Assembly (NCBI GenBank): GCA_046160725.1
Contig: JBJXHB010000107.1
Span: 1 to 40,400, forward strand
DNA from: JBJXHB01 sp046160725
GTDB lineage: Bacteria; Pseudomonadota; Gammaproteobacteria; Burkholderiales; Burkholderiaceae_C
Reading direction: 5' to 3'
Length of the DNA stretch: 40,400 nt
Each line of letters begins with the position of its first letter. Within the stretch, counting starts at the first letter, position 1. Below the pieces are notes generated by a model, which saw only the letters and a program-made list of their open reading frames with translations, was not told the DNA's origin and did no database searches. The position numbers and the translations under genes are program-made. Of the stretch, positions 31,808-39,136 are shown one piece after another.

Positions 31808-32484
31808 GCGCCGCTCCCCAGACCCGTGGGCCGTGGACCCTGGGGTTCGCGTGAAAAAATCCGGGGACGGGGGGGAACCACGCAGGCAGGGGCGTGGTGA
31901 GGGCGGGGCGCGGGAAAACCGCCCCCCCCGGGGGGGTGGGGGGCCTCGGCGGGGGCGGGCTGCGCCTGATCCGCAATCAGTTGCTCGACAGGCGGGAAGG
32001 CGCGACCGATCAACGGCTTAGGCGCATCGTCAAACTCCGGGCTGTCCAACTGCACCACGATTGCATCGCTAACCCCTTGATCTTGCTGGGGGTCAACAAC
32101 CGCATCCACGATGGTCAGATACACGCCCTGGCGGGTGGTCACCTCGAGCTCGATGGCCTTGCGCTGGTGCGTGTAGGGCAGCAACCCCACCAGGGCCAGG
32201 CGCTTCTCCACGATCGCCTGCTGCGCCGTCAGCCCAATCGCCATCAACTCATCAATCGGCGCCGTGGCGATGGCGGCCAGCTGCACCAGCGGGTCGCCCA
32301 GGTGCTCGACCACATACCGCGCCGCGTCCTCCACCCGCCGGTTGCGCGCCCCAGGCGGCCGCCCAGCCTTGCGCTTGACCGCAGCCTCCAACGCCGAGCC
32401 ATCGGGCAGCCCCAGCAGCTCATGCTGCAACGGAAACGCCTCGGCGATCCGCTCATCGGCCAGCGCTTCCAGGGCACTATTCAA
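31804..32484 (-). CDS. terminase small subunit candidate
   Basis: A 226-residue protein encoded directly before terL and overlapping it by 4 bases. The start is TTG at 32484, with GGCGGA six bases upstream; no nearby in-frame ATG exists. Residues 35-60 contain a KRKAGRPPGARNRR segment (AT-hook-like) followed by helices VEDAARYVVEHLGDPL and QLAAIATAPIDELMAIG, a layout common in small terminase proteins of podoviruses. The last 60 residues are Pro-rich and disordered. It should bind the packaging site; the repeat array starting 47 bases upstream of its start codon is the obvious candidate. Confidence 0.68.
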   Translation of the reverse strand: MNSALEALADERIAEAFPLQHELLGLPDGSALEAAVKRKAGRPPGARNRRVEDAARYVVEHLGDPLVQLAAIATAPIDELMAIGLTAQQAIVEKRLALVGLLPYTHQRKAIELEVTTRQGVYLTIVDAVVDPQQDQGVSDAIVVQLDSPEFDDAPKPLIGRAFPPVEQLIADQAQPAPAEAPHPPGGGGFPAPRPHHAPACVVPPRPRIFSREPQGPRPTGLGSGA

Positions 32485-32530
32485 TGATTTCCGCCGAGCG
32501 GGACGCCGCTCAACCCTCCGACCCAGCCGC

Positions 32531-32754
32531 GTCCCAGCGTTGTCCCAGCAAAGATCAAGCTATGCTCTACATCTCTCTCTCTTTGGGACACTGGGACACA
32601 CACACACACACTCTCCACGCCTGCGCGCGCACGTGTATAGCCCCCTCGCATTCCCCGTCCCAGCGTCCCAGTCGCCCAATTTCCGAGCGATATCAACGCA
32701 CTGGATGGGACAACACTGGGACAACACTGGGACAGCCCCGCATTCCCCGTCCCA
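32531..32754. repeat. array of ten TGGGAC/GTCCCA elements in the terS-ardC intergenic region
   Basis: The only non-coding stretch over 300 bases (32,485-32,939) holds ten copies of one six-base element in alternating blocks. GTCCCA is at 32531 and 32542 (period 11); TGGGACA at 32584 and 32592 (period 8); GTCCCA at 32657 and 32665 (period 8); TGGGACA at 32706, 32717 and 32728 (period 11); GTCCCA at 32749. A 16-base unit, CGCATTCCCCGTCCCA, is repeated exactly at 32647 and 32739. A (TC) tract (32572-32581) and an (AC)8 tract (32596-32611) flank the second block. This looks like a protein-binding array: packaging site, origin or late-gene control. Confidence 0.75.
32634..32662 (-). promoter_or_regulatory. 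candidate leftward late promoter with TGGGAC at -35
   Basis: On the minus strand TATACA (32639-32634) is a good -10 box. Exactly 17 bases upstream, at the -35 position, is the array element TGGGAC (32662-32657), with a second copy 8 bases further up. The start would lie about 140 bases ahead of terS. TGGGAC is a poor sigma-70 -35 hexamer, so an activator or repressor acting at the repeat is plausible. No other leftward promoter was found before terS. Confidence 0.4.
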
Positions 32755-32862
32755 ACAACCAGCAACGCCACACGCTCACTCACTACTGGCACCCTCGGGC
32801 CGGGGGCAAGGGACAAGGTGGAGGCATGCGTCCTTTGCATATCAGCCATAATCATTCGATGA

Positions 32863-32891
32863 TTGCGTATTCCGCAGTATGCGGACATATT
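32863..32891 (+). promoter_or_regulatory. ardC promoter with palindromic operator as spacer
   Basis: TTGCGT (32863-32868) and CATATT (32886-32891) are spaced by 17 bases. Fifteen of those bases are a perfect inverted repeat, TCCGCA-GTA-TGCGGA (32871-32885). A repressor dimer there would block RNA polymerase directly. The start would lie about 40 bases ahead of the ardC ATG at 32940. The XRE-like protein encoded at the end of this same operon is one candidate repressor. Confidence 0.55.
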
Positions 32892-32939
32892 GAGGGCGAG
32901 GCGAGGGCATCGGGCCCCGCCGCACTGAGGGTTTTCCCC

Positions 32940-33815
32940 ATGCACCAGTATCAAGTCGTTACCGATCGCATCATCGCCATGCTGGAGGCCGGCACCCGGC
33001 CATGGCATCAGCCCTGGGCGGCTGCCCCGGGCCAGGGTCGGCCGCGGCGCGTCGATGGCACGCCTTACCGCGGCATTAACACTGTGAACCTGTGGTCGGC
33101 CGCCATGGCGCGCGGGTTTACGTCGTCCACCTGGATGACCTTCAAGGCGGCTAAGGATATGGGCGCCAATGTGCGCAAGGGTGCCAAGTCGGAAAGCGCT
33201 TTTTTCGTCGGCACATTCACCAAAGAACAAGAGCGCGACGGCAACACTGAAGAGGTCTCTATCTGCTTTCTCAAGGCCTATTGCGTCTTCAATGCCGACG
33301 AAATCGACGGCTTGCCCTCGCGTTATTACCGCCGGGCCGAGGTCAACGCTCTGCCAGAGGCGGCGCGCGTCGCTGCGGCGGAAACCTTCGTGCAGGCCAC
33401 CGGCGCCAGCGTCGCCCATGGTGGCGCGCGGGCGTATTACCGCCCCAGCTCGGACGCTATCCAAATGCCGGACTATGCCAGTTTCAGCACGGCCGAGGGC
33501 TACTACGGCACCCTGCTGCATGAGCTGGTGCACTGGTCCGGCGCCAAGGCACGGCTTGACCGCACATTCGGCGCGCGGTTCGGTGATGAAAACTATTCGG
33601 CCGAGGAATTGGTTGCCGAACTGGGCGCGGCCTTCCTGTGCTGTGACCTGGGCGTCACCAGCGAGGCGCGCGAGGATCACGCGGCATACCTGGCCAGCTG
33701 GATTAAGGCCATGAAGGAAGACAACCGCGTCATCTTCCGCGCCGCGGCGGCGGCCGAGAAAGCCGCGGGCTACCTGCACGGCTTGCAGGCGCCGGCGATC
33801 GCTGAGGCGGCCTGA
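32940..33815 (+). CDS. ArdC-like antirestriction protein with zincin metallopeptidase domain
   Basis: A 291-residue protein from ATG 32940. Residues 1-125 are the ArdC-type ssDNA-binding domain: VTDRIIAMLEAGTRPWHQPW, then YRGINTVNLW, WMTFKAAKDMGANVRKGAKS and FLKAYCVFNADEIDGL. Residues 140-285 are the zincin-like metallopeptidase domain, with HELVH (194-198) as the metal-binding and catalytic motif and the downstream YSAEELVAELGAAFL helix carrying the third ligand (near E222). Such proteins, first known from conjugative plasmids, protect incoming DNA from type I restriction and occur as polyvalent-protein modules. It is complete, has its own regulated promoter and points against the late operon. 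Confidence 0.85.
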   Translation: MHQYQVVTDRIIAMLEAGTRPWHQPWAAAPGQGRPRRVDGTPYRGINTVNLWSAAMARGFTSSTWMTFKAAKDMGANVRKGAKSESAFFVGTFTKEQERDGNTEEVSICFLKAYCVFNADEIDGLPSRYYRRAEVNALPEAARVAAAETFVQATGASVAHGGARAYYRPSSDAIQMPDYASFSTAEGYYGTLLHELVHWSGAKARLDRTFGARFGDENYSAEELVAELGAAFLCCDLGVTSEAREDHAAYLASWIKAMKEDNRVIFRAAAAAEKAAGYLHGLQAPAIAEAA

Positions 33816-33826
33816 ACCAACAACCA

Positions 33827-33848
33827 GGCCGGGCCATGGGGCCCGGCC
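33827..33848 (+). terminator. GC-rich hairpin after ardC
   Basis: GGCCGGGCC (33827-33835), loop ATGG, GGCCCGGCC (33840-33848): a perfect 9-bp stem 12 bases after the ardC stop and just before the ribosome site of the next gene. No T-run follows. It may limit read-through into, or stabilise the mRNA end before, the two small genes. Confidence 0.5.
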
Positions 33849-33866
33849 ATCATTGGAGTGAAGACG

Positions 33867-34064
33867 ATGGCAAAGACCAGCATTCCGCATACGGTCCGCA
33901 AAAACCGGCGAGGAGAATTCGAAGTTGAAATGTGGTTTACAGGTCACCAGGGAGCGCAGGGAACCGGCTACCTTGTGGTTGTCAATAGTTGGTTGGCTGC
34001 TGCCTGCTTGCTGCAAGAGTGCAAGGCCGGCAAGATCACCGGCAAATACAGCTGCTGTGGTTAG
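33867..34064 (+). CDS. hypothetical protein (65 aa)
   Basis: A 65-residue protein. ATG at 33867 is chosen because GGAG ends 8 bases upstream; a GTG at 33858 overlaps that site. It is basic at the N-terminus (HTVRKNRRGEFEVEMWF), then beta-like (GTGYLVVVNSW), with Cys at LAAACLLQECKAG and a CC pair near the end (YSCCG). Less GC-rich than its neighbours. It lies between ardC and an XRE-type regulator. Not recognised. Confidence 0.55.
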   Translation: MAKTSIPHTVRKNRRGEFEVEMWFTGHQGAQGTGYLVVVNSWLAAACLLQECKAGKITGKYSCCG

Positions 34065-34073
34065 GCGATCCCC

Positions 34074-34301
34074 ATGACACCCACCCGCCTGCGCGAATGT
34101 CTTGCCGTGCTGGGGTTCACCCAGCGCGGCCTTGCGGCCTTCATTGAGTGCGATGAACGCATGGTCCGGCGCTGGGCTGCCGGCGCTGAGCCAATGCCGG
34201 CGATCGTTGCCACCTGGCTGGAGCTGCGCGCCATCCACGCCGAGGCGCACCCGCCGCCGATCGGCTGGCAGCGCCGGCCAGGTCAGCCGCCCCGTAGTTG
34301 A
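34074..34301 (+). CDS. XRE/Cro-type helix-turn-helix protein (75 aa)
   Basis: A 75-residue protein whose first 55 residues form a compact helix-turn-helix domain: TRLRECLAVLGFTQRGLAAF then ECDERMVRRWAAGAEPMPA. This is the classic sequence where Q18 and the following helix contact DNA. It is a single-domain regulator with no self-cleavage or dimerisation part. It is the last gene of the ardC island and could control the palindrome in the ardC promoter. It is not a full CI-type repressor by size. Confidence 0.7.
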   Translation: MTPTRLRECLAVLGFTQRGLAAFIECDERMVRRWAAGAEPMPAIVATWLELRAIHAEAHPPPIGWQRRPGQPPRS

Positions 34302-34333
34302 TTGAGTGGGGTCCGGGGCAATTTTGGTTTTTT
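34289..34333 (+). terminator. rightward terminator candidate after the XRE gene
   Basis: GCCCCG (34289-34294) pairs with CGGGGC (34314-34319) around a 19-base loop, followed by AATTTTGG and a six-T run (34328-34333). It overlaps the last codons of the XRE gene and lies 10 bases before the convergent helicase stop. The long loop makes it a modest terminator. Confidence 0.4.
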
Positions 34334-34342
34334 GCTGCATGG

Positions 34343-36076
34343 TCATGCCGCATTCAACGCGGTGAGCAACGGCACCATCAGCCCGCGCTGCTGATGCCCA
34401 GCCCCGAACCGCATCGCGCTGGCCGGCACCTGCGCCCCAGGCACGCGCATTAGCACCTGGCGCCACCCACCCGTGGTGTTGCTGCGCCCGGCCCAGATGC
34501 TCTGCTGATAGATCCGGCTCAGCGCCTGGTGCTGGTTTGCCACCCCAAGCCACCAGAGCTGGCTCTTGAAATCCACCCGCAGGCCCAGGCTGAACAGCGC
34601 CCGCTGCGCCTCCTCGCCATCATCGCCCACCTTCATCCCGGCCGCCCGCGCCACCAGCTCGCCCACCGTCAAGCGATCGCCGCCGCGGAAACTATCCGCC
34701 GTCGCGGTCAACAGGTGATCCAGCGCCCGGCGCCAATCCGTTTCGTCATCGGCCCGCATCTCGGCCAGCATCTCGCGCATGCCGGGGCCCACCCACTCGT
34801 CGAGCAATTCGCTATCCGGCGCCGCGTCGTGCAGCGCCAGGTCAGCACACGCCAGCAGCGTGCCCCATTGATCCTGCGCCCGGTCATCCATCCCCATGTG
34901 CGCGTGCAACTGCGCGCGCCAGGTGGTCAGCCGCTCGCCGAAGTCACCCCAGCCATCGACCACCCGCCGCAACAGCCGCTGCCCCAGCACCTGGAGCCGC
35001 GGCACCGACATATCGGGCTTCTCGGTCTCGCCGGTCAGCGCGCGCAGCTCCAGCACGGCAATGCGCGTGCGGTCCTGGCTCGGCAGCGGCGGCACCATGA
35101 TCGAGGTCGCCATCGGCGCGGTCATGATGGTGAACTGCCGCGCCGTGTGATCGCTGCCGCCCCGCGTCGCCACCGCGCCGGAGGACGCCACCCGGATCAT
35201 GGCAATCAGCTTCTGGATCTTCTCCGGCTGCATCTCGTCGGCTTCGAGCTCGTCCAGCAGTGTCGGGATCGACTGAAACCCCAGCACCTGGCGCACGCCG
35301 GCCTCGGTGGTCTGCGCGGTGGCCAGGGCCGATTGTGGCCCCAGCAAATGCTTCACCGCGGTGATCAGCGTGCTCTTGCCGGTGCCGGTGCCGCCGGTCG
35401 GCCAAATCGCCGGCCGCCATTTCAGCGCGCCGCCGATCATCGCCGCACAGATCCACCCCAGCATGACCCGCGCGGCCACATCGCCATGCCGCCAATTCCA
35501 GGTCCGCAGCATCGCCAGCACTTCACTGGCGGGGCCGCTCGGCCCATCGGGCTCGGGCTCGGGCGCGGGGCCAAGCATCGCCGCACCGGCCGGGTAGACC
35601 ATGCCGCCATACTCGCCCCAGGCCAGAATGCGTCCGTTGTGCAACAGCCGATCGCCCAGGTGCAGCAACAGCCCGCCATCCTCGGCCAGCCAGGCGCCGC
35701 GCCCGCGCACCCGGTCCATCTCGTTCCAGATATCGCGCCGGCCGGCGGCGGCCATCAGGTCGGCGCGCACCAGCTCGGTCTTGAAGCCGTCCACCTCGCC
35801 CTTCTTGTTCTTCCGTGGCCAGTGCTGCCACAAAAACTGATTGCGCGGCGCGAACAGGCCTTCGAGGTTGCCCTGCCCATGCGCCTGCCCAGACAACTGG
35901 CTGATCACCCCGGAGCCGGACAGATACACGGCGGTTGGAATGGGCCCCTGCGCCATGCCCAGCGGGATCACCGGGCAATCCTCCGGCAATGGCCGCGCAA
36001 TCGCCCCCAATTCCTCCGCCGAGGCCTGCACCGGCCGCGCGGCCAACAGCCGCTGGCGGGTTTTCGAGGCACTCAT
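34343..36076 (-). CDS. phage replicative helicase/primase-type ATPase (P4-like)
   Basis: A 577-residue protein with a central ATPase. Walker A is GGTGTGKST (228-236), Walker B is TLLDELEAD (272-280), followed by a polar segment (MIRVASSGAVATRGGSDH) and an Arg-containing sensor region (PLPSQDRTRIAVLEL). The N-terminal 170 residues (VYLSGSGVISQLSGQAHG, WNEMDRVRGRGAWL, GGLLLHLGDRLLHNG) resemble the domain that precedes the helicase in phage/plasmid primase-helicase proteins. The C-terminal 150 residues hold helical and winged-helix-like parts. It should unwind the origin and works with the TOPRIM primase two genes upstream. Last gene of the leftward early operon. Confidence 0.8.
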   Translation of the reverse strand: MSASKTRQRLLAARPVQASAEELGAIARPLPEDCPVIPLGMAQGPIPTAVYLSGSGVISQLSGQAHGQGNLEGLFAPRNQFLWQHWPRKNKKGEVDGFKTELVRADLMAAAGRRDIWNEMDRVRGRGAWLAEDGGLLLHLGDRLLHNGRILAWGEYGGMVYPAGAAMLGPAPEPEPDGPSGPASEVLAMLRTWNWRHGDVAARVMLGWICAAMIGGALKWRPAIWPTGGTGTGKSTLITAVKHLLGPQSALATAQTTEAGVRQVLGFQSIPTLLDELEADEMQPEKIQKLIAMIRVASSGAVATRGGSDHTARQFTIMTAPMATSIMVPPLPSQDRTRIAVLELRALTGETEKPDMSVPRLQVLGQRLLRRVVDGWGDFGERLTTWRAQLHAHMGMDDRAQDQWGTLLACADLALHDAAPDSELLDEWVGPGMREMLAEMRADDETDWRRALDHLLTATADSFRGGDRLTVGELVARAAGMKVGDDGEEAQRALFSLGLRVDFKSQLWWLGVANQHQALSRIYQQSIWAGRSNTTGGWRQVLMRVPGAQVPASAMRFGAGHQQRGLMVPLLTALNAA

Positions 36077-36930
36077 GCCTGCACCAGGCGCAGCGACGGC
36101 TGACGCTGCTGCGCGGCCGCATGGTTAAGCCACAGGACTTCCTTGCGCAGTCGGGCGCCATCGGCATGGGCGGTGCGCTCAACACGGCTCCAATCCGGCA
36201 GGCCTGCGTCGTAAAGCGGGTGCGGGTAGCCGCTGACAATCACCGCGCCGCGCAGGGAGCGCAGCTGCCGCAGCAAAATCCGATGATCTTCGTCGTTCAG
36301 TTCGTGATTGTAGCCGTGTCCACGGTGGCTGATGTTGCGTGTGCTGCGCATATACGGCGGGTCGACATAGTGAAGCACATCTGGCCCATCGTGCCGCGCC
36401 ATCACCTCGGCCGCCGGGCGGTTTTCCACCACCACGCCGGCGAGGCGATCGGTAAGCCCGGGCAGCAACTCGGGATAGTTCAGCCAGTCCCGCGCCGGCG
36501 TGGTCCCCGAGCGGGTGGAATTTGAGCGGAACCCCGTGGTCAGGTCGCGCCTGGTGGCGTCGCTACCGTAGCCCATGAAGCTGCGCACAATCAGACGGCG
36601 CGCCTGTTCAACAGGGTCGGCGCACCAGTCATAGGCCGCCAGCCACTCGCTGCGAGCAAACGGCGTAAGCCCGAGCTGCTGCTGCAACTGCGCCGCCAAG
36701 CTGGGATCGCGCAGCACGCGGAACAGTGAAACCACCTCGCCGTCGAGGTCGTTGTAGATCTCGGCATAGGAGCGGGGCTTGCGCAGCAGCACCGACGCCG
36801 CGCCACCGAACGGTTCGACATAAACGCGGTGGGCGGGGAAGTGCTCGATGATCCAGGGCGCCAGACGCCATTTGCCCCCGTGCCACCGCAGCGCGGGCCG
36901 AGGCAGCGGGGCACGCTGCGTCGCACTCAC
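36073..36930 (-). CDS. D12-class DNA adenine methyltransferase
   Basis: A 285-residue Dam-type enzyme read from GTG 36930 in an overlap with the primase gene. Motifs: AdoMet-binding WHGGKWRLAPWI (16-27), VEPFGGAASVLL (38-49), IYNDLDGEVV (58-67) and the catalytic DPPY (190-193, in HYVDPPYMRSTRN). The order is that of alpha-class N6-adenine methyltransferases. Its target is probably a short site such as GATC but cannot be read from sequence. Placed between primase and helicase it may mark replicated phage DNA against restriction or time replication and packaging. All motifs are intact. Confidence 0.88.
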   Translation of the reverse strand: MSATQRAPLPRPALRWHGGKWRLAPWIIEHFPAHRVYVEPFGGAASVLLRKPRSYAEIYNDLDGEVVSLFRVLRDPSLAAQLQQQLGLTPFARSEWLAAYDWCADPVEQARRLIVRSFMGYGSDATRRDLTTGFRSNSTRSGTTPARDWLNYPELLPGLTDRLAGVVVENRPAAEVMARHDGPDVLHYVDPPYMRSTRNISHRGHGYNHELNDEDHRILLRQLRSLRGAVIVSGYPHPLYDAGLPDWSRVERTAHADGARLRKEVLWLNHAAAQQRQPSLRLVQA

Positions 36931-38075
36931 GCCGGCACCTGGTGCGCGGGCGCCTGGCCCAGCTCCGCCACAAGCTGATCATTCCAATCCTTGAACCCGG
37001 CATCGGGCTCGATCACCAGCACCTCGGCGCCGGACTGGGCCAGATGCCGCAGCACCTTGGGCAACAGCTCGGCCGCCTTGCTGTCGGGCCGGTCACGATC
37101 GGCGCAGACCACGATCCGGCGCCAGCTCGGCGGCACCACCAGCGCGCCCATGTTGTTGAGCGCCACCGTCGCCGCCACCCGCCATTCCGGCATCAACACC
37201 GCGACGGACAGCGCCGTCTCGATCCCCTCGGCCAGCGCCACCGTCTCGTCCCCGCGCGCATCGCGCCAGCGCCGGCCAGAGGCCCCGCGCGACAGCGGAA
37301 TGATCCCGCCGCCATAGGCCGAATAGGCCTTTTTTGGATACGTCAACGCCGCCTTGCCCCAGCTGCCCGCCTGCGTCGGCGGCAACGGCGAAGCCCAGGT
37401 CCCCGCCCGCGGCGCGATCCAGGTCCGATGCGCGGTCAGGAACGCCCCGGTTGCCGCATCGTTGACACTGGCCACCAGCGCCGGCAGCGCCAGCCCGGCC
37501 TCGCTGCAATGGCACTCCGCCACAAATCGCAACGCCGAAGGCGGCTGCGTCAGGGCGCGAAGATCAATCCCGCGCGTGCGCAGATAGGCCTCGCCCGGCG
37601 TGCCCTCAATCGGCACCCCGCGCAACCACAGCGCCTTGGCCCGGCGCGACGCTTCCGCCGTCTCGCGTGCATCCGCCGCGTGCGCTTCCTCGCGCCGCCG
37701 CTCGGCCTGCTGCCGCGCCGCCGCCAGCTGCTCGGGATCGGCCCGCGCGATGTCGAGGTAATCCTTGGCCCAGGCAAACGCCGCCTTCTTGTCGCCGCCA
37801 AAGCGGACAAACGCCACCAGGTCGATCATGTCACCGCCCTCGGTGCCGCCGAAATGCTTCCACCGGCCGCGATGATGCCCGGAGATTTCCACCATCAGGC
37901 TGTCGCCCAGCCCGCCCTTGCGGGTGCTGGCGTCGACCCAGTTGCGCCCCTGCCGGTTGCCCAACGGCAACAGCTCGCGCGCGATGCTGTCCGCCCGCTC
38001 GGCCAGCATGTCGGCCACCTGGTCGATTGAAATCAAAGCGGGCGAGACCCGCGCCGGGGCGGTGGCGCCGCTCAT
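36927..38075 (-). CDS. TOPRIM-domain DNA primase
   Basis: A 382-residue primase. Residues 30-110 resemble the CHC2-type region without its Cys/His zinc ligands (RWKHFGGTEGGDMIDLVAFV). Residues 110-150 are a charged helix, and 150-260 are a linker domain (GTPGEAYLRTRGIDLRALTQ, FLTAHRTWIA). The TOPRIM domain holds E283 and E286 (ALAEGIETALS) and the D326-x-D328 pair (VVCADRD). It makes primers for replication and pairs with the helicase encoded two genes on. Overlaps by 4 bases on both sides. Confidence 0.85.
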   Translation of the reverse strand: MSGATAPARVSPALISIDQVADMLAERADSIARELLPLGNRQGRNWVDASTRKGGLGDSLMVEISGHHRGRWKHFGGTEGGDMIDLVAFVRFGGDKKAAFAWAKDYLDIARADPEQLAAARQQAERRREEAHAADARETAEASRRAKALWLRGVPIEGTPGEAYLRTRGIDLRALTQPPSALRFVAECHCSEAGLALPALVASVNDAATGAFLTAHRTWIAPRAGTWASPLPPTQAGSWGKAALTYPKKAYSAYGGGIIPLSRGASGRRWRDARGDETVALAEGIETALSVAVLMPEWRVAATVALNNMGALVVPPSWRRIVVCADRDRPDSKAAELLPKVLRHLAQSGAEVLVIEPDAGFKDWNDQLVAELGQAPAHQVPA

Positions 38076-38413
38076 GCCTGCGCCATCCGCTGCGCACGCG
38101 CCAGGACCGGCCCCAGCCGCACCTCGGCCGCCTCCAACTGCTCGGTCAGCGCCAGCAGCAGCTCGGCCTCCTGCCGCAGCGCGTGCATCCCAACGCCCCC
38201 AGGTCGGGCCAACTCCGCATCCAGCCGCGCCAGCAACCGCCGCGCCGCAAACTCGCGTGGATCCGCCCGCCCAGCCCCAGGGGCCGGGGCCAGCACCCGC
38301 AACAGCGCCCCATCGTCGGAGAACACCAGGCGCGCAGTGACGTTGACCGTCTCGCCCTCGCTGATCCGCACCGGGATCAACGTCGCGCGGCCGAGCGTTT
38401 GGCGCCCACTCAT
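38072..38413 (-). CDS. hypothetical early protein (113 aa)
   Basis: Unrecognised protein. Residues 1-45 are beta-rich (ATLIPVRISEGETVNVTARL, VFSDDGALLRVL); residues 60-113 are a long helical region with Leu/Ala/Glu repeats (RLLARLDAELARPG, LLLALTEQLEAAEVRLG). It sits between the Myb-like protein and the primase in the early operon, with 4-base overlaps on both sides. The helical half could form a dimer. No motif identifies a function. Confidence 0.6.
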   Translation of the reverse strand: MSGRQTLGRATLIPVRISEGETVNVTARLVFSDDGALLRVLAPAPGAGRADPREFAARRLLARLDAELARPGGVGMHALRQEAELLLALTEQLEAAEVRLGPVLARAQRMAQA

Positions 38414-38973
38414 CCCGCCACCCGCAACGCCTGCCGGTCGCGCCAGTCCAGCCGATCGCCGGCGGTGCTCAACAGCTTGTCCAACCCCACCCCGCGCGTC
38501 ATCTCCGCCCGTGCCCAGAGCATGCCGGGAGAGGGGCCGGGAGAAGGCCTGGCCGGCGCAAGCCCCATATCGAACGCCCTCGGGGAGGCCGCGCCGGCCA
38601 CTGGTGACACTGGGCAGGGCGCAACCCGCGCCTGAACTGCGGCCACCAGAGTTGGGGAGGAAACAGCCCGCTCCGATCCTGGCGCAGCCGCGCTCGGAGC
38701 CACACGCGGCACACGGACAGACTTGCTGCCCTCGGCGCCGTTCTGTTCCTTGGTCGTCTGGCGCATGATGCTGATCCGCCCGCGCACCGCGTCGCCCGTG
38801 CGCCCCAGTCCTTTGGCCAACACCTCAGCCGCACCCTGCGGAATGCGCTCCATCGCCGCGAACGGCCGCAGCACGGCCAGTTCATCCTCGGTCCACACGC
38901 CGGCAACATCCGGCCGGCCGACGGCCTCGTGCGGCGCGCGCGTGGTGAACCAGCGCGATGCGCGGCTTACCAT
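38410..38973 (-). CDS. Myb/SANT-like DNA-binding early protein
   Basis: A 187-residue protein from ATG 38973; upstream in-frame ATG 39051 would overlap the small membrane gene and gives an Arg-rich leader. Residues 26-70 (VWTEDELAVLRPFAAMERI, then AAEVLAKGLGRTGDAVRGRI) have the pattern of a Myb/SANT helix-turn-helix: a Trp-Thr-Glu-Asp-Glu start and RT..AVR recognition helix. The middle 80 residues are Pro/Ala/Ser-rich. The end (MTRGVGLDKLLSTAGDRLDW) is helical and could contact partner proteins. A regulator or replication accessory role is inferred from the early operon. Confidence 0.62.
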   Translation of the reverse strand: MVSRASRWFTTRAPHEAVGRPDVAGVWTEDELAVLRPFAAMERIPQGAAEVLAKGLGRTGDAVRGRISIMRQTTKEQNGAEGSKSVRVPRVAPSAAAPGSERAVSSPTLVAAVQARVAPCPVSPVAGAASPRAFDMGLAPARPSPGPSPGMLWARAEMTRGVGLDKLLSTAGDRLDWRDRQALRVAG

Positions 38974-38992
38974 GACATTTGTCCTGCGGCGA

Positions 38993-39136
38993 TCACGGCC
39001 ACCAGCCCGGGCTGCGCCGGCGCCGTCGCGCGTCGCGCCAGTCCAGCGCAACCCACGCCCCGAGGCACAGCAGCAGGATCACCAACAGCACCGGCACCAG
39101 CAACAACAGCACCGCGTCGGAGGATGCGTTGATCAT
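38993..39136 (-). CDS. small single-pass membrane protein (47 aa)
   Basis: An open frame of 47 residues starting in an ATGA overlap with the previous gene. It has one strong membrane helix (about 9-31, VLLLLVPVLLVILLLCLG) followed by a highly basic tail (DWRDARRRRRSPGWW). A helix with positive residues after it suggests N-out, C-in or a membrane-bound peptide. It lies in the early operon right after the Cro-like and a small protein. Superinfection exclusion or host membrane effects are possible roles for such phage peptides; none is shown by sequence. Confidence 0.6.
   Translation of the reverse strand: MINASSDAVLLLLVPVLLVILLLCLGAWVALDWRDARRRRRSPGWWP

Noticed and set aside
32596..32611. (AC)8 tract and nearby repeats as a CRISPR or tandem repeat locus
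   Set aside because: No repeat-spacer organisation; the tract is a simple dinucleotide run within the TGGGAC array.
32481..34553. 690-codon minus-strand frame opposite ardC
   Set aside because: It lies antisense to ArdC, the small gene and the XRE gene and across the non-coding repeat array; no protein family features are visible.
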